Made by a program: the position numbers and the translations under genes. This document shows positions 16,975 through 25,895 of a DNA stretch of 64,000 nt, piece after piece. The DNA lies in the NCBI RefSeq assembly GCF_900112415.1, contig NZ_FOLV01000002.1, positions 1 to 64,000 of the forward strand, given 5' to 3'. This DNA comes from Bacillus sp. 491mf. Lineage in GTDB: Bacteria; Bacillota; Bacilli; Bacillales; Bacillaceae_G. The notes below the pieces were generated by a model, which saw only the letters and a program-made list of their open reading frames with translations, was not told where the DNA came from and did not search any database. Every line of letters begins with the position of its first letter. Positions within the stretch are counted from its first letter, which is position 1.

Positions 16975-19506
16975 TAGGATTTTTTCAAAAATATTACAAA
17001 TTAAGACATTATATTGCAAATTGATAGAATTTTCTTTATTATCAAAATATTAGTATGTATTTTGATTTGGGGAGGAATAGGGATGAAGAAAAAGCCTTTT
17101 AAAGTGCTGTCTACGCTTGCGGCGACAGCTGTGCTTAGTTGCACATTTGGGTTTGGCAGTCAATCTATTTATGCGGCAACGCCGGCTAATGCAGGAACTT
17201 TAAGCCCAATTGACGAAAATTTAATTCAAGAGGATCGTCTAGCAGAGGCGCTCAAGAAGCGCGGTGTAATTAGTGAGTCTGCATCGAAAGAAGACACATT
17301 AAAAGCTGTTGAAAAATACGTAGAGAAGAAAAAAGGCGAAAATGCTGGGAAAGAGCCAGCAGCAGGGGATAGTGTCTCGAGAGAAGCTTCTGACTTTTTG
17401 AAAAAAGTGAAAGATGCAAAAGCAGATATGAAAGAAAAAGCAGATCAGCCAGCTAGTGGCCCAGTAGCTGGGCAAGAGCAAGTTAAAGGTGGATTAAACG
17501 GAAAAGTACCAACTTCTTCAGCGAAGCAAAAACAATATAATGGTGATGTTCGCAAAGATAAAGTACTTGTATTGCTAGTAGAGTATGCTGATTTTAAACA
17601 TAACAATATTGATCAAGTTCCAGGTTATATGTATGCAAACGATTTTACTCCAGAACATTATCAAAAAATGTTATTTGGTGATGAGCCGTTTACGCTCTTT
17701 GATGGTTCGAAAATTCCAACATTTAAACAATATTATGAAGAGCAATCAGGCGGTAGTTACTCAGTCGATGGAAAAGTAACAAAGTGGTTAACAGTTCCAG
17801 GTAAAGCAGCGGATTATGGTGCAGATGCTGGTGATGGCGGTCATGATAATAAGGGGCCAAAAGGACCTCGTGATCTTGTAAAAGAGTCATTAGATGCAGC
17901 TGTAGCAAGCGGTATGGACTTATCTGAATTTGACCAATACGATCAATATGACTTTGATGGAGACGGAAATAAAAATGAACCAGATGGTCTTATTGATCAC
18001 TTAATGGTCATTCACGCTGGTGTTGGTCAAGATGGAGGCGGTGGTAGATTAGGTGATGACGCAATTTGGTCACATCGCTGGAACCTTGGAAACCCATATC
18101 CAATTGAAGGAACAAAAGCAAAAGTTGATAACTGGGGCGGTAAAATGGCAGCGTACGATTACACAATTGAGCCAGAGGACGGAGCAGTTGGGGTATTCGC
18201 GCATGAATTTGGTCATGATTTAGGTCTTCCAGATGAGTATGATACGAAGTATTCTGGATCAGGTGAGCCGATTAACTCTTGGTCTGTTATGAGCGGCAGC
18301 TGGGCAGGTAAAATTGCAGGTACAACGCCAGCAAGTTTCTCTCCGCAAAACAAAGAGTTCTTTCAAAAGAACATTGGCGGAAATTGGGCGAACATTGTAG
18401 AGGTTGATTATGATAAATTAAATCGCGGTATCGGTTTTGCGACATACTTAGATCAAAGTGTAACGAAATCAGCTCGTCCTGGTCTAATTCGCGTTAATTT
18501 ACCAGACAAAGATGTAAAAGGTATTCAGCCTGCATTTGGTAAGAAATATTACTATAGTACAAAAGGCGACGATCTTCATACGACATTAGAAACGCCAGTG
18601 TTTGATTTAACAAAAGCAACAAATACGAAGTTTGATTACAAATCATTGTATGAAATTGAAACTGATTATGATTTCCTTGAAGTACATGCAGTGACAGAAG
18701 ATGGTAAGAAAACGTTAGTGGATCGAATTGGTGAAAAGAATGTGAAAAGTGGTCTAGACACAACAGATGGTAAATGGGTAGATAAGTCATATGACTTAAG
18801 CCAATTTAAAGGTCAAAAAGTAAAATTAGTGTTCGAATATATTACAGACGGTGGGTTAGCACCGAACGGCTTTACTCTTGATAATGCGACATTAACTGTC
18901 GATGGAAATGTTGTGTTCTCTGATGATGCAGAAGGTGACACACTATTAAAATTAAACGGTTTCGTTGTAGCAAACGGTTTTGATAAGAAGAAAAATAACT
19001 ACTATTTAGAGTGGAGAAACTATGCTGGTGCTGACCAAGCGTTAAAATATAGCAACGGTGTACAGTATAATACGGGGCTTCTTGTATGGTATGCAGACTC
19101 TAGCTTTACAGATAACTGGGTTGGTCTTCATCCAGGCGAAGGTTTCTTAGGAGTTGTTGACTCTCACCCAGAGGCAATTGTTGGAACGTTAAATGGTAAG
19201 CCATCTGTTAAAAATAGTACACGATACCAAATTGCAGATGCTGCGTTCTCCTTTAACCAAGCGCCAGCATGGAAAGTTGTATCTCCATCACGCGGAACAT
19301 TTGATTACAAAGGATTACCAGGTGTAACGAAGTTTGATGATTCTAAATTGTATATGAACGAATTAATCCCAGATGCAGGACGCAAATTACCGAAACTTGG
19401 ATTGAAATTTGAAGTAGTTGGACAAGCAGATGATAATTCTGCAGGTGCAGTTCGTTTATATCGTTAATAATGGAAAAGCTGTTGAAGGGGATTCCTTTCA
19501 ACAGCT
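16975..19506 (+). repeat. tandem duplication unit, copy 2 (inhA with promoter region and hairpin)
   Basis: Second copy of the unit at 13560-16106. Shared upstream segments include TTTTTCAAAA, ATTACAAATT, ATATTGCAAATT and AATTTTCTTTATTATC; downstream both have TAATAATGGA and GCTGTTGAA. Confidence 0.8.
17083..19467 (+). CDS. inhA1: immune inhibitor A metalloprotease (peptidase M6), InhA1 position
   Basis: A 794-residue secreted zinc metalloprotease with the same architecture as the copy at 13681: signal peptide, propeptide, M6 domain with zinc motif [14 protein letters not shown], and C-terminal beta domains. It is one residue shorter (one Gly missing in SVMSGSWAG). It sits directly beyond sinI, divergently transcribed, the position of inhA1 in B. 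cereus as I recall it. ATG 17083 follows GGGGAGGAATAGGG. Its propeptide and linker (for example [14 protein letters not shown]) differ most from the first copy, while the catalytic and C-terminal parts are nearly the same. Both copies keep the active site. Confidence 0.95.
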   Translation: MKKKPFKVLSTLAATAVLSCTFGFGSQSIYAATPANAGTLSPIDENLIQEDRLAEALKKRGVISESASKEDTLKAVEKYVEKKKGENAGKEPAAGDSVSREASDFLKKVKDAKADMKEKADQPASGPVAGQEQVKGGLNGKVPTSSAKQKQYNGDVRKDKVLVLLVEYADFKHNNIDQVPGYMYANDFTPEHYQKMLFGDEPFTLFDGSKIPTFKQYYEEQSGGSYSVDGKVTKWLTVPGKAADYGADAGDGGHDNKGPKGPRDLVKESLDAAVASGMDLSEFDQYDQYDFDGDGNKNEPDGLIDHLMVIHAGVGQDGGGGRLGDDAIWSHRWNLGNPYPIEGTKAKVDNWGGKMAAYDYTIEPEDGAVGVFAHEFGHDLGLPDEYDTKYSGSGEPINSWSVMSGSWAGKIAGTTPASFSPQNKEFFQKNIGGNWANIVEVDYDKLNRGIGFATYLDQSVTKSARPGLIRVNLPDKDVKGIQPAFGKKYYYSTKGDDLHTTLETPVFDLTKATNTKFDYKSLYEIETDYDFLEVHAVTEDGKKTLVDRIGEKNVKSGLDTTDGKWVDKSYDLSQFKGQKVKLVFEYITDGGLAPNGFTLDNATLTVDGNVVFSDDAEGDTLLKLNGFVVANGFDKKKNNYYLEWRNYAGADQALKYSNGVQYNTGLLVWYADSSFTDNWVGLHPGEGFLGVVDSHPEAIVGTLNGKPSVKNSTRYQIADAAFSFNQAPAWKVVSPSRGTFDYKGLPGVTKFDDSKLYMNELIPDAGRKLPKLGLKFEVVGQADDNSAGAVRLYR

Positions 19507-19512
19507 TTTTTT
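19474..19512 (+). terminator. terminator of inhA1
   Basis: AAAAGCTGTTGAA pairs with TTCAACAGCTTTT, with a T run. Confidence 0.9.
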
Positions 19513-19664
19513 ATAGAAACATAGTAACTACTCAGTCACTCTATGAAAAAAAGCAGAAAAGCACTTGGAACATAAAAAATAATATTTTACATATCAGTTT
19601 ATTTTTCTATAAGAAGAAACAAGAAATGTATTATAATATATGATGAAGTAAAGGGGGGAGTTTT

Positions 19665-21032
19665 ATGACGATTGCTTCTATTATAAAACGACAAAAATCC
19701 TACTTTTATAGCGGGAAAACAAGAGGAATAGAGGAAAGAAAGAAACAGCTACGCGCGTTATATGAAGGTATTCAGCGCTATGAATCTGAAATTTTTGAAG
19801 CGCTAAAGCTGGATTTAAATAAATCAGAGCATGAATCGTATACAACAGAGATTGGCTATACATTAAAAGAAATTTCTTTTATGCTAAAGAATCTTTCTAA
19901 ATGGAGTAAACCAAAGCGTGTGAAAACGGCAATGACTCATATTGGATCAAAAGGGAAAATTATTCCGGAGCCGTATGGCGTAACGTTAATAATTGCCCCG
20001 TGGAATTATCCGTTTCAACTGGCGGTCGCCCCGTTAGTTGGCGCGATTGCGGCTGGAAATACAGTTGTTTTGAAACCTTCTGAGTTAACACCAAATGTTT
20101 CTAGCGTTCTTGCAAAAATGTTAACGGAGTTATTTCCACCAGAGTTTGTTGCAGTGTTGGAAGGAGACGCCAATGTGAGCACAGCTTTACTGAAGGAGCC
20201 GTTTGATTATATTTTCTTTACTGGTAGTGTGGGAGTTGGGAAAATTGTTATGGAGGCAGCTGCAAAACAATTAACGCCTCTTACCCTTGAGCTTGGCGGC
20301 AAAAGTCCATGCATTGTACATAAAGATGCGAAGCTTGATGTTACAGCGCGGCGAATTGTATGGGGAAAATTTTTAAATGCAGGGCAAACATGCGTGGCAC
20401 CTGATTATGTATACGTTCATTCTTCTATTAAAGATCAATTTATAGAGGAAATGAGAAAAGCTGTGCATGAACAATATGGAGAACAGCCATTGCAAAATGA
20501 AAAATATGTTCGGATCGTGAGCAAACGACATTTTGAAAGATTACGGTCATTTTTAGAAGATGGTCAGGCTGTAGTAGGCGGGAATTATGATCAAGATAAA
20601 CTATTAATTGAACCTACACTTCTTACAGATGTGACATGGAATGATGCTGTTATGGAAGATGAGATTTTCGGTCCAATTTTACCAATATTAGAGTATGACA
20701 AGATAGAAGATGTGATAGCAACTGTTCAGGGCCATCCGAAACCGCTTGCATTATATGTTTTCTCTGAATCGCGAGATTTGCAAAAGCAAGTAACACAATC
20801 CATTTCCTATGGAGGCGGTTGTATTAATGATGTTGTATATCATCTAGCAACGCCGTATTTACCATTTGGTGGTGTTGGTCAAAGTGGACTGGGGAGTTAT
20901 CACGGAGAACAGAGTTTTCAAATATTTTCACATTATAAAAGCATTTTATCTCAATCGACAGCATTTGATATGAAAATCCGCTATTCTTCTACAAAAAGTG
21001 CTTTAAAATTCATTCGAAAATTGTTAAAATGA
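19665..21032 (+). CDS. aldehyde dehydrogenase (YwdH-like)
   Basis: A 455-residue NAD(P)-dependent aldehyde dehydrogenase, oxidising aldehydes to acids in the cytoplasm. The ALDH fold is full: substrate/cofactor motif APWNYPFQLAV near residue 110, FFTGSVGVGK near 185, catalytic Glu in LELGGKSP near 210 and nucleophile Cys in NAGQTCVAPD near 243. The short N-terminus and C-terminal basic tail (SALKFIRKLLK) resemble the class 3 fatty-aldehyde type, as in B. subtilis YwdH. AAGGGGGGAG lies just before ATG 19665. It is monocistronic with a terminator at 21072. The natural substrate is not clear from sequence. Confidence 0.92.
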   Translation: MTIASIIKRQKSYFYSGKTRGIEERKKQLRALYEGIQRYESEIFEALKLDLNKSEHESYTTEIGYTLKEISFMLKNLSKWSKPKRVKTAMTHIGSKGKIIPEPYGVTLIIAPWNYPFQLAVAPLVGAIAAGNTVVLKPSELTPNVSSVLAKMLTELFPPEFVAVLEGDANVSTALLKEPFDYIFFTGSVGVGKIVMEAAAKQLTPLTLELGGKSPCIVHKDAKLDVTARRIVWGKFLNAGQTCVAPDYVYVHSSIKDQFIEEMRKAVHEQYGEQPLQNEKYVRIVSKRHFERLRSFLEDGQAVVGGNYDQDKLLIEPTLLTDVTWNDAVMEDEIFGPILPILEYDKIEDVIATVQGHPKPLALYVFSESRDLQKQVTQSISYGGGCINDVVYHLATPYLPFGGVGQSGLGSYHGEQSFQIFSHYKSILSQSTAFDMKIRYSSTKSALKFIRKLLK

Positions 21033-21071
21033 TGATGGTGTTTATCAATTGGTGCGTCCGTAGGATAAAAT

Positions 21072-21095
21072 CCCCTTCAACACGAAGGGGTTTTT
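21072..21095 (+). terminator. intrinsic terminator
   Basis: CCCCTTC, loop, GAAGGGG, TTTTT. The following 200 bases up to potA show no gene. Confidence 0.85.
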
Positions 21096-21301
21096 CTATT
21101 CAAGGTGTGTACCGTGTAAAATTAAACTGAACATATTACATAAAGTGAAGCTTCTATTAGTGGCGGACGTTCATTCACCACTCATCACGTTCGCATTATG
21201 TGATGAAACATCGTTTTTGTTTAGAATAAAACAAAGGTAGTATATATAGAATACTTGGTTATTTATGATTATCAAAAATATGAGGTAGATAGGAAGAGAA
21301 G

Positions 21302-22285
21302 ATGAAAAATATTATTAAGGTCGAAGCAGTAGAAAAACATTTTGGGGATCAAGTTATTATTCCGGCTCTTTCTTTAGACATTAAAGAAGGCGAGTTTCTA
21401 ACGATTCTTGGTCCGAGTGGTTGTGGGAAAACGACGTTACTTCGTATGATTGCTGGTTTTGAAAAACCGACAAAAGGTGTCATTTCGCTTGATGAAGAAA
21501 CGATTAACGATTTACCGCCTTATAAACGTCATATGAACTTAGTATTTCAGCATTATGCACTATTTCCGCATATGAATGTTGAGAAGAATATTCGCTTTGG
21601 ATTAAAGATGCAAAAGGTTTCTGAAGCGGAGCAAATAGAACGTGCTGAGGAAGCGATGCGTTTAACTCAGTTAACAGAATTCCGTAATCGGAAACCATCA
21701 AAACTTTCTGGTGGACAACAGCAGCGTGTAGCGATTGCACGTGCAATTGTGAATAATCCTCGTGTGTTGTTATTGGATGAGCCGCTAGGAGCACTAGATT
21801 TTAAGCTTCGAAAAGATTTGCAGCGTGAGTTGAAAAACTTACAACGAAATCTTGGGATTACGTTCATTTATGTGACGCATGACCAAGAAGAAGCGATGAG
21901 CATGAGTGATCGTATTGTGGTTATGAACAAAGGTCATATTGAACAAATTGGAACGCCAAAAGAAATTTATCACAAGCCAGCAACGTTGTTCGTTGCAACG
22001 TTTATTGGAGAAAATAATATTGTCCAAACAGGGGAAACATACGTAGCAGTACGCCCGGAAAATGTGAAAATACGTTCCGTGGAAGAGTCATCTAATGAGG
22101 GTTATCACTTTGGTCATATTGAGGATATTGAATTTGTCGGAAATATGGAAAAGCTTTATATTCGCGATGAGAAAACAGGCGAGTTGTTTATGGCGTATCA
22201 AAGTGCAGACGAAGCGATGCAGTGGAACATTGGTGACAATGTGTCTATAGGTTGGGAGAAAGAAGATGAGGTGACCTTAAATTGA
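21302..22285 (+). CDS. potA: spermidine/putrescine ABC transporter ATPase
   Basis: A 327-residue ATP-binding subunit of the polyamine importer. Walker [10 protein letters not shown] near residue 38, signature LSGGQQQRV near 138, Walker [13 protein letters not shown] near 158, switch His in [10 protein letters not shown], and a C-terminal TOBE domain (VRPENVKI). It powers import through PotB and PotC of polyamine delivered by PotD. First gene of potABCD; AGGAAGAG precedes ATG 21302, and the stop codon overlaps the start of potB. Confidence 0.95.
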   Translation: MKNIIKVEAVEKHFGDQVIIPALSLDIKEGEFLTILGPSGCGKTTLLRMIAGFEKPTKGVISLDEETINDLPPYKRHMNLVFQHYALFPHMNVEKNIRFGLKMQKVSEAEQIERAEEAMRLTQLTEFRNRKPSKLSGGQQQRVAIARAIVNNPRVLLLDEPLGALDFKLRKDLQRELKNLQRNLGITFIYVTHDQEEAMSMSDRIVVMNKGHIEQIGTPKEIYHKPATLFVATFIGENNIVQTGETYVAVRPENVKIRSVEESSNEGYHFGHIEDIEFVGNMEKLYIRDEKTGELFMAYQSADEAMQWNIGDNVSIGWEKEDEVTLN

Positions 22286-23127
22286 AAAAAGGGAAATTAC
22301 TTGCATTACCGACAATTGTCTGGTTGCTTATCTTCTTCTTAGCGCCTCTATTGTTTGTATTAGCTTTTTCATTTTTCCAGCGCGGGACGTATGGAACAGT
22401 TGAGATGAAATTTACATTAGAGAATATTGGACGTGTATTTGATCCGCTCTATATGGAGACGTTATGGGAAACAGTAAAAGTTGCCGTTATTACAACAGTA
22501 CTTTGTTTGTTAATTGGATATCCTTTCGCCTATACGGTGACGATTGTTGATCGTAAATGGCGTTCACTTTTACTGCTTCTTGCTACAATCCCATTTTGGA
22601 TTAACTTTTTAGTCCGCTCATATGCTTGGATTGTTATTTTACGTTCACAAGGGCTTGTCAATACTTTATTGCTGAAGTTAGGTGTTATTAGTGAGCCTTT
22701 AAATTTACTGTACAATACACCATCTGTTATTTTAGGGATGGTATATTCACTCTTACCATTTATGATTTTGCCTGTATATGCAGCGATTGAACAACTTGAT
22801 AAGAGAAAATTAGAGGCGGCATATGATTTAGGTGCAACGCCGCTTAAAGCATTTTGGCATGTAACAGTTCCAATGACGATGTCAGGAATTGCGACAGGAT
22901 CGATTTTAGTATTTGTGTCGTCTATTGGTATGTTCGTTGTATCAGACGTTATGGGTGGTTCGAAAGTTGCATTAATCGGAAATGTGATTCAAAATCAGTT
23001 TTTAGGTGCACGTGATTGGCCGTTTGGGTCAGCGTTATCTATGATTGTTGTGTTATTCTCTGTTCTGTTAATTTACTTATATTATCGGGCTACGAAAGTA
23101 TATAACTATGGAAACGGAGGGGAATAA
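22282..23127 (+). CDS. potB: spermidine/putrescine ABC transporter permease PotB
   Basis: A 281-residue inner permease with six membrane segments. The EAA loop that contacts PotA is visible near residue 185 ([20 protein letters not shown]). It starts at TTG 22282, overlapping the potA stop TGA by translational coupling, with GAGGTGA just upstream. The order and overlap fit a single potABCD operon. Confidence 0.93.
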   Translation: MKKGKLLALPTIVWLLIFFLAPLLFVLAFSFFQRGTYGTVEMKFTLENIGRVFDPLYMETLWETVKVAVITTVLCLLIGYPFAYTVTIVDRKWRSLLLLLATIPFWINFLVRSYAWIVILRSQGLVNTLLLKLGVISEPLNLLYNTPSVILGMVYSLLPFMILPVYAAIEQLDKRKLEAAYDLGATPLKAFWHVTVPMTMSGIATGSILVFVSSIGMFVVSDVMGGSKVALIGNVIQNQFLGARDWPFGSALSMIVVLFSVLLIYLYYRATKVYNYGNGGE

Positions 23128-23133
23128 ACGAAG

Positions 23134-23934
23134 ATGAAAAAGTTTTTAGTCACTTATTCTTGGCTAATTTTATTGTTTCTTTATTTACCGATGATGGTAC
23201 TTATGCTGTTTTCGTTTAATGACTCACGTATTAATGCGGAGTGGAAAGGCTTTACACTTCATTGGTATACAGATTTATTTCAAAAACAGGATGTAATTGA
23301 TGCGCTTATCAACAGTTTAACGATTGCAGTTGTCACGACAATTGTCTCTACACTGTTAGGTGTGTTAATCGCAATTGCTTTACATCGTTATAAATATCGT
23401 TTTGAAGGTGCAATTAACGGACTTGTTTATTTACCAATTCTCATTCCAGATATTTTAATGGGATTATCGCTTTTAATTTTGTTTAGTCAACTCGGTATTG
23501 AACTTGGGCAAATGACAATTATTATTGCTCACATTACATTTAGTATTTCATTTGTTGTTGTCGTATTATCAGCAAGACTTTCCGGTATGGGGCGCGATTT
23601 AGAAGAAGCAGCAAATGATTTAGGGGCAACGCCGTGGCAAACATTTCGCTATGTAACGCTTCCGGGGTTAGCACCAGGTATTATTTCAGCGGCATTATTG
23701 ACATTTACATTATCGATTGATGACTTTGTTATTAGTTTCTTCGTATCAGGTCCAGGATCAACAACATTGCCACTGTATATTTACAGTATGGTAAAACGTG
23801 GTATATCGCCTGAAATTAATGCATTGTCGACAATTTTGATTGTTGTAATTGTCGGATTAATGCTCGCTTCTGAGATGTTCCGTAGCAAAGGTGCAGATGG
23901 AGAGGAAAATACAGGCGGCCATCTTCCGTTATAA
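23134..23934 (+). CDS. potC: spermidine/putrescine ABC transporter permease PotC
   Basis: A 266-residue second permease with six membrane segments and the EAA loop EEAANDLGATPWQTFRYVTL near residue 165. It pairs with PotB to form the transmembrane path. GGAGGGGAATAAACGAAG precedes the ATG, 6 bases after the potB stop. A hairpin without a T run separates it from potD. Confidence 0.93.
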   Translation: MKKFLVTYSWLILLFLYLPMMVLMLFSFNDSRINAEWKGFTLHWYTDLFQKQDVIDALINSLTIAVVTTIVSTLLGVLIAIALHRYKYRFEGAINGLVYLPILIPDILMGLSLLILFSQLGIELGQMTIIIAHITFSISFVVVVLSARLSGMGRDLEEAANDLGATPWQTFRYVTLPGLAPGIISAALLTFTLSIDDFVISFFVSGPGSTTLPLYIYSMVKRGISPEINALSTILIVVIVGLMLASEMFRSKGADGEENTGGHLPL

Positions 23935-23945
23935 TAAAGTGAAAC

Positions 23946-23982
23946 TTCCATCAGTGGAGGGGCATTCCCCCACTGATGGAAA
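23946..23982 (+). other. potC–potD intercistronic hairpin
   Basis: TTCCATCAGTGG pairs with CCACTGATGGAA but no T run follows. It could stabilise or attenuate the transcript rather than end it, so that potD may differ in level from potABC. Confidence 0.6.
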
Positions 23983-24051
23983 GCCCACCCAATCGAGATA
24001 AATCAACGAGTAAAAGATGAATGATGAAGTTCAAACTAGGAGGGAATGCAA

Positions 24052-25104
24052 ATGAAATGGTTGAAAGTAGCTGCAAGTACAGCACTTACTTTCGGAGTTG
24101 CTGCAGGGGTGTTAGCAGGATGCGGCGAAAAGAAGGAAGAATTAAATATTTACAGCTGGGCTGATAACTTTGATGAGCAAGTTATTAAAGACTTCGAAAA
24201 GAAGTATGATGTGAAAGTGAATTATGATAAGTATGCAAGTAATGAAGAGATGCTTGCGAAATTACAAGCAGGCGGAGCAAAGTATGATTTAGTTCAACCG
24301 TCTGACTATATGGTAAAAACAATGACAAAAATGGATCTGTTAGAGCCATTAAACAAAAAGAACATTTCGAATGTAGAGAATCTTGTTTCAAACTTTAAAA
24401 CACCTCCGTTTGATCCGGAAAATAAGTATTCGATTGTGTATACATGGGGTGTAACGGGCATTGCTTATAATAAAAAATATGTAAAAGAAGCGCCAACAAG
24501 CTGGAATGATTTATGGAATGATAAATATAAAGGTCACGTATCATTATTAAATGATTCTCGTGAAGTACTTGGCATGGGGCTGAAAAAACATGGTTTTTCA
24601 AATAGCTCAACAAATGATGCAGAGTTAAAAACAGCTTTTACAGATATTCAAAAATTATTACCAAATTTATTAGCGTTTGAAACAGATAATATTAAACAAC
24701 AATTTATTACTGAAGAGGCATGGATCGGTACGGTATGGTCCGGAGATGCGGCATATATTGCAAAAGAGAATAAGGATGTTGAATACGTCGTTCCAAAAGA
24801 AGGCAGTACAATTTGGGCAGATACGTTAGCAATTCCAAAAGGTGCAAAACATAAAGAGCTTGCAGAGAAATTTATTAACTACTTAATGGATCCAAAAGTC
24901 AGCGTGAAAAACTATGAATCCATTGGATATAGTAATCCAAATGAAAAGGCTCGTACTCTTCACAGTAAAGAGTATCAAAACAATCATATGATTTTCCTAA
25001 CAAAAGAAGAGCTAGATCGTACAGAATGGCTTGTTGATGTGAACGGAAAATTAAAAGAGTATGATCGTTACTGGACAGAGCTGAAGACAGGAAAAGAAAA
25101 GTAA
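24052..25104 (+). CDS. potD: spermidine/putrescine-binding lipoprotein PotD
   Basis: A 350-residue extracellular solute-binding protein of the polyamine importer. Lipoprotein signal with lipobox LAGC near residue 24, then the periplasmic-binding-protein fold beginning ELNIYSWADNFDEQV. Ligand-pocket aromatic and acidic residues are seen in YTWGVTGIAYN and GTVWSGDAAY. ATG 24052 is chosen because AGGAGGG lies 7 bases upstream; ATG 24046 directly abuts that site. Confidence 0.94.
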   Translation: MKWLKVAASTALTFGVAAGVLAGCGEKKEELNIYSWADNFDEQVIKDFEKKYDVKVNYDKYASNEEMLAKLQAGGAKYDLVQPSDYMVKTMTKMDLLEPLNKKNISNVENLVSNFKTPPFDPENKYSIVYTWGVTGIAYNKKYVKEAPTSWNDLWNDKYKGHVSLLNDSREVLGMGLKKHGFSNSSTNDAELKTAFTDIQKLLPNLLAFETDNIKQQFITEEAWIGTVWSGDAAYIAKENKDVEYVVPKEGSTIWADTLAIPKGAKHKELAEKFINYLMDPKVSVKNYESIGYSNPNEKARTLHSKEYQNNHMIFLTKEELDRTEWLVDVNGKLKEYDRYWTELKTGKEK

Positions 25105-25105
25105 T

Positions 25106-25145
25106 AAAAAAAGTGCGATTTCTTAGCGGAAATCGCGCTTTTTTA
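25106..25145 (+). terminator. terminator of the pot operon
   Basis: AAAAAAGTGCGATTTC pairs with GGAAATCGCGCTTTTTT. Confidence 0.88.
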
Positions 25146-25161
25146 TAGCAGGAGGTTCCGA

Positions 25162-25791
25162 ATGTCGAAAAAGAAATTACATATGTATGAGATTGTATGC
25201 ATCGCACTTTTGCTTTGTGCATTTAGCATCACTTTGTGGAGAGTACATTCTGGCGGTGTAACGACAGTCGATATGTATGTGAAAGGAATGGTAACAGGAC
25301 TGCAAACAGAATCGTCACTTACGTTTTTTCGTTATATGACAAAACTCGGTTCTGGAATTGGGATTGTAAGTGTATTATCGGTAAGTCTGTTCTGTTTTTG
25401 GAAGAAACGTTATTACGTAGCAATGGTCATATATCCTCTCTCCATTCTTAGTACACATCTTATTAATAAAGGAATTAAAGCGATTGTGAAAAGAGATCGT
25501 CCAACTATTAACGAGGCGTTAGATGCGCTTGGATATAGCTTTCCAAGCGGACATGCGATGTTATCGATTGTTACGTATGGATTTCTTGCTTATATGATCG
25601 CAGTAAATGTAAAAAGTGCAGGTGCAAAATACTTTATAACGATTGTAGCCAGTGTATGTATTGTTTTAATTGGACTAAGCCGGATCATTTTATCCGTACA
25701 CTATCCAACTGATGTGTTAGCAGGTTATTGTATGAGCGGTGTCTTACTTATTATCGCTATTTATTTACACCGTTTTTATTCAGCGCGTTAA
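25162..25791 (+). CDS. PAP2-family membrane phosphatase
   Basis: A 209-residue membrane phosphatase of the PAP2 superfamily with about five or six membrane segments. All three catalytic motifs are present: KxxxxxxRP in KAIVKRDRP, PSGH in FPSGHAM and SRxxxxxHxxxD in SRIILSVHYPTD. Such enzymes dephosphorylate lipid phosphates such as undecaprenyl pyrophosphate or phosphatidylglycerophosphate at the outer face of the membrane. AGGAGGTT precedes ATG 25162. The exact substrate cannot be told from sequence. Confidence 0.9.
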   Translation: MSKKKLHMYEIVCIALLLCAFSITLWRVHSGGVTTVDMYVKGMVTGLQTESSLTFFRYMTKLGSGIGIVSVLSVSLFCFWKKRYYVAMVIYPLSILSTHLINKGIKAIVKRDRPTINEALDALGYSFPSGHAMLSIVTYGFLAYMIAVNVKSAGAKYFITIVASVCIVLIGLSRIILSVHYPTDVLAGYCMSGVLLIIAIYLHRFYSAR

Positions 25792-25792
25792 G

Positions 25793-25829
25793 AAAAGCTA
25801 TCCTTTTTTGATGAAAGGGTAGCTTTTTT
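25793..25829 (+). terminator. intrinsic terminator
   Basis: AAAAGCTATCCTTT pairs with AAAGGGTAGCTTTT, followed by T. Confidence 0.85.
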
Positions 25830-25895
25830 CATGAACGAAAGAGTGGATATGATACACTAAGAGAAAGAATATGAGAAGAGGAGTAGGTGAGCTCT

